NCBI GenBank assembly: GCA_045580875.1
Contig: JAZNOP010000097.1
Span: 1-5,600, forward strand
Origin: SIG598 sp045580875
GTDB taxonomy: Bacteria > Bacillota > Clostridia > Oscillospirales > Acutalibacteraceae
Direction: 5' to 3'
Length of the DNA stretch: 5,600 nucleotides
Below, piece by piece: positions 1 to 4,423 of this stretch; within the stretch, counting starts at the first letter, position 1; each line of letters starts with the position of its first letter. Under the pieces are notes generated by a model. The model was not told the DNA's origin, ran no database searches, and saw only the letters and a list, made by a program, of their open reading frames with translations. Made by a program: the position numbers and the translations under genes.

Positions 1-1
1 C

Positions 2-187
2 TACAAGATCCGTGAGGCACGCGGCGAGCGTATGCCTTATATCCTTGTTGTCGGTGACAAGGAGGTCGAGGACGGTACTGTAGCAGTCCGTTCCAGAAAC
101 TCCGGCGACCTTGGTGCAGAGCCGTTTGATGAGTTCCTTGCAAAGGCACTTGTCGAGCTCAACACCAGAGCAAAGACCAGCCGCTAA
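2..187 (+). CDS. thrS: threonyl-tRNA synthetase, C-terminal end (partial)
   Basis: This is the last 61 codons of a gene that enters from the left edge and stops at TAA (185-187). The peptide contains MPYILVVGDKEVEDGTVAVR followed by a Ser-Gly-Asp-Leu-Gly stretch. This is the typical end of the class IIa anticodon-binding domain of threonyl-tRNA synthetase (known family pattern: a 'VVGDKE...G.V.VR' strand-turn, an 'LG' turn, then a final helix). The cytoplasmic enzyme charges tRNA-Thr with threonine, and this domain recognises the anticodon. The catalytic core and the editing domain lie outside the window. Prolyl-, histidyl- and glycyl-tRNA synthetases share the same fold, but the VGDKE...VAVR wording fits ThrS best. 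An intrinsic terminator follows 11 bases after the stop, so this is the end of its transcription unit. Confidence 0.88.
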   Translation, partial: YKIREARGERMPYILVVGDKEVEDGTVAVRSRNSGDLGAEPFDEFLAKALVELNTRAKTSR

Positions 188-198
188 TCAATCATTCA

Positions 199-238
199 GG
201 GCAATACCGTGTATCCACTATGCGGTATTGCCTTTTTT
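199..238 (+). terminator. intrinsic terminator after thrS
   Basis: A perfect 10-bp stem pairs GGCAATACCG (200-209) with CGGTATTGCC (223-232). A T-G wobble can be added at its top, and the loop is about 11-13 nt. Six T residues follow directly (233-238). This is a textbook Rho-independent terminator on the + strand, 11 bases after the thrS stop codon. Confidence 0.93.
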
Positions 239-252
239 ACACCTGAAGAAAC

Positions 253-261
253 GGGGAGGGG
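253..261 (+). promoter_or_regulatory. ribosome binding site that selects the TTG start
   Basis: The purine run GGGGAGGGG contains GGAGG (255-259), 11 bases before the TTG at 271. The next in-frame ATG, at 280, would be 20 bases away, which is too far. This supports TTG as the true initiator of the downstream gene. No convincing promoter lies in the 32 bases between the thrS terminator and the start codon. Confidence 0.7.
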
Positions 262-270
262 CAAAAACTG

Positions 271-1185
271 TTGAGAGATATGTTTATTGATACCGCTCAT
301 GCAGACACTGCCGAGCCGGATGAAATAAAATTTTCCGGCACTCAGGCAGATGAAATCCGCAAGCAGGCGGTAATAAAGCTTCTTCGCAGGCGGCGTCATA
401 TGCTGGCGCTTGTGATTGCGCTTCCGCTTCTGATGATATTCTATTGCTTCGGAAGTATAATTCATGCCGGCATAACCGACGGAGTAGAGCCGGAGCTGAA
501 AAAAGAGCTGTGGCTTGATCCGGACAGAATCGAAAGCTACTACGATGTCTATGTGCGTTCCGAGTGGTATGCCTCAACGGTCAGCGGAAGTGATATCGAC
601 CCTTACGATATAAAGAACAATGTCTTCAGGTGGAGCATGATAACCGGTGCATTTGAGGCGCAGTTTGGATTTGACGCGACCTACGACCCTGCTTCAGTTG
701 TTTCACCGACCGATTCGCTGGAGGTTTTCACGCAGAAGGTGCAGGCGACGGTTGACGAAACACGTGCAAGGCTGACAGAGGAATACCGGTGGAGAACGGT
801 TCTGCTCTGGTGTCTGGCAGTGCTGCTGTCGGCGGCTTTCCTGCTGACCGTGTATGCTCTGATTTTCCCGCCGATTATCAGGCGAATGAAAAACTCTGCG
901 CTGATAGTGTGCGAAGGTGAATGCAAGGGCTTTGGATATTTCAATAAATGGTATCGTCTGACAGCAGTTCTTAATAACGACGCAAAAGATGTGGTCAGCG
1001 TAAGAATTGATGACTCCGAGCTGCCTTTTGGTGAACGCAGGGCATTCAGAAATAGTGAAGACACCCGTGTGCTGGCGGTCAGAATCGAAAACGACACCCG
1101 CCGCAGACCGAAAATAGAAGTTTTCCCGCTGGCATCAATTGAAAAGATAGAAAGCAGAATTTATCTGCCGGGGAAATGGCAATAA
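271..1185 (+). CDS. unrecognised membrane protein with two transmembrane segments
   Basis: I do not recognise this 304-residue protein. The N-terminal ~36 residues are hydrophilic and acidic. A basic patch (KLLRRRRH, ~37-43) precedes a hydrophobic segment at ~44-64. A ~110-residue polar stretch follows, then a second hydrophobic segment at ~175-200, a basic RRMK (~204-207) and a ~100-residue polar, strand-like C-terminal region rich in Arg, Glu and Asp. Basic residues flank the inner ends of both helices. The inferred topology is therefore N-in/C-in, with the loop at 65-174 outside the cell. The outer loop is rich in Asp, Ser, Thr and Tyr. I see no catalytic motif, lipobox or cleavable signal peptide. 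The TTG start is chosen because a strong GGAGG lies at the right distance and none serves the ATG at 280. The gene stands alone between two terminators, so context gives no function. A sensor, a cell-envelope factor or a small accessory membrane protein are all possible. Confidence 0.8.
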   Translation: MRDMFIDTAHADTAEPDEIKFSGTQADEIRKQAVIKLLRRRRHMLALVIALPLLMIFYCFGSIIHAGITDGVEPELKKELWLDPDRIESYYDVYVRSEWYASTVSGSDIDPYDIKNNVFRWSMITGAFEAQFGFDATYDPASVVSPTDSLEVFTQKVQATVDETRARLTEEYRWRTVLLWCLAVLLSAAFLLTVYALIFPPIIRRMKNSALIVCEGECKGFGYFNKWYRLTAVLNNDAKDVVSVRIDDSELPFGERRAFRNSEDTRVLAVRIENDTRRRPKIEVFPLASIEKIESRIYLPGKWQ

Positions 1186-1189
1186 CGAC

Positions 1190-1230
1190 AAAAGGTCACA
1201 CAGTCCTCAATATGGCTGTGTGACCTTCTT
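1190..1230. terminator. bidirectional terminator between convergent genes
   Basis: A perfect 12-bp stem pairs AAGGTCACACAG (1192-1203) with CTGTGTGACCTT (1216-1227) around a ~12-nt loop. Inside the loop, CC (1205-1206) can pair with GG (1214-1215). On the + strand the stem is followed by CTTTATTATT; on the - strand it is followed by TTTTGTCG, with the Ts of the stem foot extending the run. It lies 4 bases after the stop of the + strand membrane protein gene and 32 bases beyond the stop of the - strand lipoprotein gene. It can therefore end transcripts arriving from both sides. The + direction has the better T-rich tail. Confidence 0.85.
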
Positions 1231-1262
1231 TATTATTCAATTACTGTTCAGCTTTGGTTTAT

Positions 1263-2384
1263 TCAGATGACTATCCAATCAACTACGCCATAATAGCCAT
1301 TTTTGAGAAATTCCATGTAATGGTAGTAATAATACTCGTCATCTTCCATAATATAGCGCTTGGGAGGGTTCTGTTCAGCGAGCCATTGCTCATACTTATG
1401 GGTGTAATACTCAAGATACTCTTCGGGAAAGCCAAGGTAATAAAACGCTTCGTGCGGCGCATATACGGTTATCTGACATTCCTCAAAAGCCTTTAATCCG
1501 ATGCATTCAATGCTTTTAGGTATGGTTATTTCAGTAAGACCAGTGCATCTGAAGAAAGTATACCCATTGATATTTTTCAGTCTGCCGGGCAGTTTTATCT
1601 CCTTGAGGGCATAACAGTTGCTGAAGGCACCCTGCTCGAGAGTTACCAGACTGTTTGGAAGCTTTATTGAAGCAAGAGATTCACAACTGGCAAATGCATA
1701 GTAATTTATGCTTTTAACGCTGTTGGGAATGGTTACGCTTGTGAGGTTTATGCAATCGTCAAATGTAACGTCATCAATAATTTTCAGACCTCTTGGCAGT
1801 ACAACCGATTTCAGATTTTCGCACTTCTTAAAGCAACCCTGACCAATTTCCTTGATATGCGACGGAATGACAACGCTTTCAAAACCGCAGCCTGCAAACA
1901 TATACTCACTCAAGGTTTTCATTGATTTCGGAATATAGACCGCTTCAAGCTTGCTGCATTCGTAAAACATACCCTCGCCTGCGGTTTTAATGCCGTTGGC
2001 AAAATATACGGTTTGCAGGTTTTCGCACCCACAAAAACAGTAGCTTTCAAACTCAGTTATAGAGGCAGGAATATATACACTGGTCAGGTTTGAACGGTAG
2101 CGGAAAGTGTTCTCGTCAATTCGCACTACCGGCTTGCCGTTGTATTCCTCCGGCAGCCACAGCTTGCTTACAGAATTATCGAACCCCGTTATCTCATAAC
2201 CGCCATCACATTCCTCAAATTCCAACGCCTGGATTGCTCGTGCCTGATGCTCTGCAATATTTGCCGGCAGTCCAAACGGCGCTGAGGTAATATCGGTGTT
2301 GGTACCTGCAGCTGTGCAGCCGGAAAGCATCAGCACGGCTGCCAGAATCGCAGCTGCAATAAAATACAGATAATTCTTTTTCAT
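1263..2384 (-). CDS. BspA-like leucine-rich-repeat lipoprotein
   Basis: This 373-residue surface protein begins with a lipoprotein signal peptide: MKKNYLY, a hydrophobic core (~8-20), and a lipobox LSGC with the acylated Cys at 23. After a ~50-residue linker comes a capping unit (~77-99, containing YNGKPVV), then nine tandem repeats of the LRR_5/BspA type. The repeats begin near residues 100, 123, 146, 168, 191, 214, 237, 260 and 283. Each follows the pattern L-x-x-V-x-I-P-x-x-[IVL]-x-x-[IL]-x-x-x-x-F-x-x-C-x-x. The period is 23 residues, except for one repeat of 22. The tail (~320-373) is not a repeat; it is rich in Tyr, Glu and Asp and contains DDEYYYYHYMEFL. LRR_5 proteins are extracellular and commonly bind host proteins, glycans or other cells, but the ligand cannot be read from sequence. 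The ATG start at 2384 is set by the signal peptide and a strong GGGGG ribosome binding site. The gene is transcribed alone from its own consensus promoter. The coding sequence looks richer in A+T than the neighbouring hydrogenase genes. Confidence 0.9.
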   Translation of the reverse strand: MKKNYLYFIAAAILAAVLMLSGCTAAGTNTDITSAPFGLPANIAEHQARAIQALEFEECDGGYEITGFDNSVSKLWLPEEYNGKPVVRIDENTFRYRSNLTSVYIPASITEFESYCFCGCENLQTVYFANGIKTAGEGMFYECSKLEAVYIPKSMKTLSEYMFAGCGFESVVIPSHIKEIGQGCFKKCENLKSVVLPRGLKIIDDVTFDDCINLTSVTIPNSVKSINYYAFASCESLASIKLPNSLVTLEQGAFSNCYALKEIKLPGRLKNINGYTFFRCTGLTEITIPKSIECIGLKAFEECQITVYAPHEAFYYLGFPEEYLEYYTHKYEQWLAEQNPPKRYIMEDDEYYYYHYMEFLKNGYYGVVDWIVI

Positions 2385-2390
2385 GGTTCA

Positions 2391-2398
2391 TCCCCCTT
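2391..2398 (-). promoter_or_regulatory. ribosome binding site of the lipoprotein gene, next to the transcript 5' end
   Basis: On the - strand the sequence reads AAGGGGGA, then TGAACC, then the ATG (2384). The G run (2392-2396) lies 7 bases before the start codon. The predicted transcription start (about 2398) falls at the first base of this site. An out-of-frame ATG at 2391-2389 overlaps the site and is unlikely to be used. Confidence 0.65.
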
Positions 2399-2404
2399 TT
2401 CTGA

Positions 2405-2433
2405 ATTATAGACTGTCGCTGCAGCTTTGTCAA
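2405..2433 (-). promoter_or_regulatory. perfect consensus SigA/sigma-70 promoter of the lipoprotein gene
   Basis: Reading the - strand, TTGACA (2433-2428) is followed by exactly 17 bases and then TATAAT (2410-2405). Both hexamers match the housekeeping sigma consensus at all 12 positions, with the ideal spacing. Transcription would start near 2398, giving a leader of about 14 bases before the ATG at 2384. Such a promoter is expected to be strong and active without an activator, unless a repressor covers it. Confidence 0.88.
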
Positions 2434-2488
2434 TCCTGCGTTAAATGGTGCAGAATCAATACAAATAGTATTATTTCATGACGATATT

Positions 2489-2512
2489 ACGAATTTTAGG
2501 CAAAAAATTCGT
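2489..2512. repeat. 9-bp inverted repeat upstream of the lipoprotein promoter
   Basis: ACGAATTTT (2489-2497) and AAAATTCGT (2504-2512) are perfect reverse complements separated by 6 bases (AGGCAA). No T run follows directly on either strand, so it is not an obvious terminator. Its near edge is about 56 bases upstream of the -35 box of the lipoprotein gene. It could be an operator for a dimeric regulator or a chance A+T-rich match. Confidence 0.4.
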
Positions 2513-2536
2513 TGTAAAGAGCACATACCTGTGGAA

Positions 2537-2553
2537 TATCATAACTTATCATA
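2537..2553. repeat. short direct repeat, 7 bp, 10-bp period
   Basis: TATCATA occurs at 2537-2543 and again at 2547-2553, separated by ACT, so the copies are spaced by one helical turn. This spacing is compatible with side-by-side protein binding. The units are short and A+T-rich, so chance is a serious alternative. Confidence 0.25.
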
Positions 2554-2583
2554 TCGTTAAACTCATGTCCGCTGTAATTATAT

Positions 2584-2628
2584 AAAAAATAACGGTCTGT
2601 GCAAGCGCTTAAGTCTTGCACAGTCCGT
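2584..2628 (-). terminator. intrinsic terminator of the hydrogenase operon
   Basis: On the - strand the stem is ACGG-A-CTGTGCAAG paired with CTTGCACAG-A-CCGT. That is 9 bp, one internal A-A mismatch (2624 against 2596), then 4 bp more, around a 9-nt loop (2606-2614). It is followed by TATTTTTTATA (the T run is 2589-2584). It lies 34 bases after the hydA stop codon, and no further - strand gene is coupled to it, so the hydrogenase transcript ends here. Confidence 0.9.
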
Positions 2629-2662
2629 CTGTTTATCCGTTAGTCAGATTATCAATCTGCGA

Positions 2663-4405
2663 TTAATATCTGGTCTTTGCGGTGTAGCTGGTGTGGAGAA
2701 GCTCGTGAGCCTTGTGGCTGCCCGGCTCGCCAAGGAACTCATCGTAGATCAGCTTGATAGCCGGATTCTCGTGAGACTTGCGGATGGGCTTGCCAGCGTC
2801 TTCTCTGTAGAGAGCAGCGCCGCGCAGTGCCTTGACATCAGTGGTGTTGAGAACAACTGCAGGCTGGATGGGCTGACCACCGCCGTTGATGCAGCCGCCC
2901 GGGCAGCACATGATCTCAATGAAGTGATACTCACGCTTGCCAGCCTTGATGTCATCAAGAAGCTGAGCAACGTTCTTCAGACCGGAAGCAACAGCAACCT
3001 TAACGTCAAGATCGCCAACCTTGATGGTAGCTTCCTTGATGCCCTCGAGACCGCGAACCTGATGGAACTCTACGCTCTCAAGGGTCTTGCCGGTGATAAC
3101 CTCAGCAGCAGTACGGAGAGCAGCCTCCATAACACCGCCGGTAACACCGAAGATGGGTGCAGCACCGGTGGACTCACCGAGGATAGGATCGAAGTCCTCA
3201 TCGGGGAGGAGGTTCCAGTCAATACCGAAACGATCAATGAGCTTTGCAAGCTCACGGGTGGTGAGAACTACGTCAACATCAGCATAGCCGGAATCTTTCA
3301 GCTCATCACGGCCGCACTCGTACTTCTTGGCAGTACACGGCATGATGGATACGGAGTAGATGCTTGCAGGATCGATGTTGTTTCTCTGTGCGTACCAGGT
3401 CTTGGTTACGACACCCTGCATCTGCTGCGGGCTCTTGCAGGTGGAGAGGTTAGGAATGAACTCAGGATAGTAATGCTCGCAGAAGTTGATCCATCCGGGG
3501 GAGCAGGAAGTGATCATCGGGAGAGTACCGCCGTTCTTGATGCGGCCGATCAGCTCGTAGCCCTCTTCCATGATGGTGAGGTCTGCGCCGAAGTCGGTGT
3601 CAAATACAGCGTTGAAGCCGATGCGGCGGAGAGCAGCGACCATCTTGCCGGTGACAAGAGTACCGATTGCATCGCCAAAGCACTCGCCGAGAGCTGCACG
3701 GACAGCCGGAGCGGTCTGAACAACAACGTGCTTGGTGGGATCGTTAAGAGCAGCGATAACCTTAGCGGTATCGTCCTTCTCCTGAAGAGCGCCGGTCGGG
3801 CAGTTGGTGATGCACTGGCCGCAGGATACGCAGGCTACGTCAGCAAGCTTTGCTTCGAAAGCAGAGCCGATGTTGGTGTCGAAGCCACGAGCGTTTGCAC
3901 CGATAACAGCAACATACTGATTCTGGCAGGCTGCTACGCAGCGGCGGCAGAGAATGCACTTGGAGTTGTCACGAATGAGATGAGCGGCGCTTGCGTCGAT
4001 CTCAGACGGAGTCTTGGAACCTGCAAAGTACTCTTCGTCGTCAACGCCGAGATCCTTGCAGAGCTGCTGAAGCTCGCAGTTGTGGCTGCGTGCGCAGGAA
4101 AGGCACTTTCTCTCATGGTTGGAGAGAATGAGCTTCAGAGTGGTTCTGCGGCTGTTGAGAACCTTCTCAGAATTGGTGATGATCTCCATGCCCTCGTTGA
4201 CAGGATATACGCAGGAAGCAACAAGGGAACGTGCGCCCTTGACTTCGACAACGCAGATACGGCATGCGCCGATCTCGTTCATGTCCTTGAGGAAGCAGAG
4301 AGTGGGGATATTAATTCCAGCATAACGAGCGGCCTCAAGAATGGTAGAGCCCTGAGGCACAGCGTAATCTACGCCATTAATTTTAACATTTACCATATTT
4401 TCCAT
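2663..4405 (-). CDS. hydA: [FeFe]-hydrogenase catalytic subunit of the NAD(P)-linked type (HydA/HndD)
   Basis: This 580-residue cytoplasmic enzyme reversibly reduces protons to H2 at the H-cluster. Domains in order, numbered from the ATG at 4405: a [2Fe-2S] ferredoxin domain (~4-80; Cys 37, 48, 51, 65); a His-Cys3 [4Fe-4S] site (His97, Cys101, 104, 110); two [4Fe-4S] ferredoxin motifs (Cys 150/153/156/160 and 192/195/198/202); and the H-cluster domain (~215-515) with L1 TSCSPGW (300-304 region), L2 MPCTAKKYE (Cys357) and L3 EIMCCPGGCINGGGQP (Cys501 and Cys505). A C-terminal small-subunit-like segment (~525-570, RKSHENPA...HELLH) is fused on. The proton-path residues known from Clostridium pasteurianum CpI are kept: Glu281, Glu284, Arg288, Cys301, Ser321. 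The length matches HndD-type subunits. The gene lies 18 bases after the NuoF-like gene, so it is very probably part of an electron-bifurcating or NAD(P)-dependent HydABC/Hnd complex. Oddities: L1 has Ser302 where CpI has a ligand cysteine, and L3 has an extra Cys500. The ATG at 4405 is preferred to a GTG at 4414 because of Shine-Dalgarno spacing. Confidence 0.95.
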   Translation of the reverse strand: MENMVNVKINGVDYAVPQGSTILEAARYAGINIPTLCFLKDMNEIGACRICVVEVKGARSLVASCVYPVNEGMEIITNSEKVLNSRRTTLKLILSNHERKCLSCARSHNCELQQLCKDLGVDDEEYFAGSKTPSEIDASAAHLIRDNSKCILCRRCVAACQNQYVAVIGANARGFDTNIGSAFEAKLADVACVSCGQCITNCPTGALQEKDDTAKVIAALNDPTKHVVVQTAPAVRAALGECFGDAIGTLVTGKMVAALRRIGFNAVFDTDFGADLTIMEEGYELIGRIKNGGTLPMITSCSPGWINFCEHYYPEFIPNLSTCKSPQQMQGVVTKTWYAQRNNIDPASIYSVSIMPCTAKKYECGRDELKDSGYADVDVVLTTRELAKLIDRFGIDWNLLPDEDFDPILGESTGAAPIFGVTGGVMEAALRTAAEVITGKTLESVEFHQVRGLEGIKEATIKVGDLDVKVAVASGLKNVAQLLDDIKAGKREYHFIEIMCCPGGCINGGGQPIQPAVVLNTTDVKALRGAALYREDAGKPIRKSHENPAIKLIYDEFLGEPGSHKAHELLHTSYTAKTRY

Positions 4406-4415
4406 TTCAGGCACA

Positions 4416-4422
4416 CTCCTTT
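4416..4422 (-). promoter_or_regulatory. ribosome binding site that decides the hydA start
   Basis: AAAGGAG on the - strand begins one base after the hydB stop codon (4424-4426). The in-frame GTG at 4414 is only one base from it, too close to be used. The ATG at 4405 is 10 bases away and fits. The ATG at 4396 is 19 bases away, which is too far. The site's closeness to the upstream stop suggests translational coupling of the two hydrogenase subunits. Confidence 0.8.
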
Positions 4423-4423
4423 C

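Larger units (their letters stand above)
2434..2583. other. A+T-rich intergenic gap without a recognisable gene
   Basis: This gap lies between the lipoprotein promoter and the terminator of the hydrogenase operon. I find no ORF with a ribosome binding site, no tRNA-like structure and no second convincing promoter on either strand. It contains the inverted repeat at 2489-2512 and the direct repeat at 2537-2553, listed separately. It could be plain spacer, or it could carry upstream control sites for the lipoprotein gene. Confidence 0.6.

Noticed and set aside
681..1097. - strand ORF of 138 codons opposite the membrane protein gene
   Set aside because: It is antisense to the 271-1185 gene, which has a proper ribosome binding site and plausible membrane topology. 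The - strand protein has a Ser/Arg-rich shadow composition and no recognisable motif.
1254..1496. + strand ORF of 80 codons overlapping the end of the lipoprotein gene
   Set aside because: It lies antisense to the leucine-rich-repeat gene, which has clear repeats, a signal peptide, a promoter and a ribosome binding site. The + strand ORF has no Shine-Dalgarno site, and its hydrophobic look follows from the A+T-rich antisense composition.
1500..2120. DNA-level tandem repeat in the lipoprotein gene
   Set aside because: The repeats are clear at protein level, but the DNA of the units has diverged strongly. This is an old leucine-rich-repeat array, not a recent or slippage-prone DNA repeat.
2215..2433. 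- strand 72-codon ORF in another frame over the lipoprotein start, containing the ATG at 2391
   Set aside because: Its start overlaps the -35 box of the consensus promoter, so most of its 5' part would not be transcribed. The remaining codons are a frame-shifted reading of the signal peptide region.
2512..2542. Possible + strand promoter (TTGTAA ... TATCAT)
   Set aside because: The hexamers match poorly, the spacing is about 19 bases, and no + strand gene lies downstream that it could serve.
3087..3287. + strand ORFs inside the hydrogenase genes (also 4080-4325, 4779-4997, 5007-5264)
   Set aside because: All lie antisense to genes with complete, conserved motifs. They have no ribosome binding sites and show the biased Ser/Pro/Arg composition of shadow frames.
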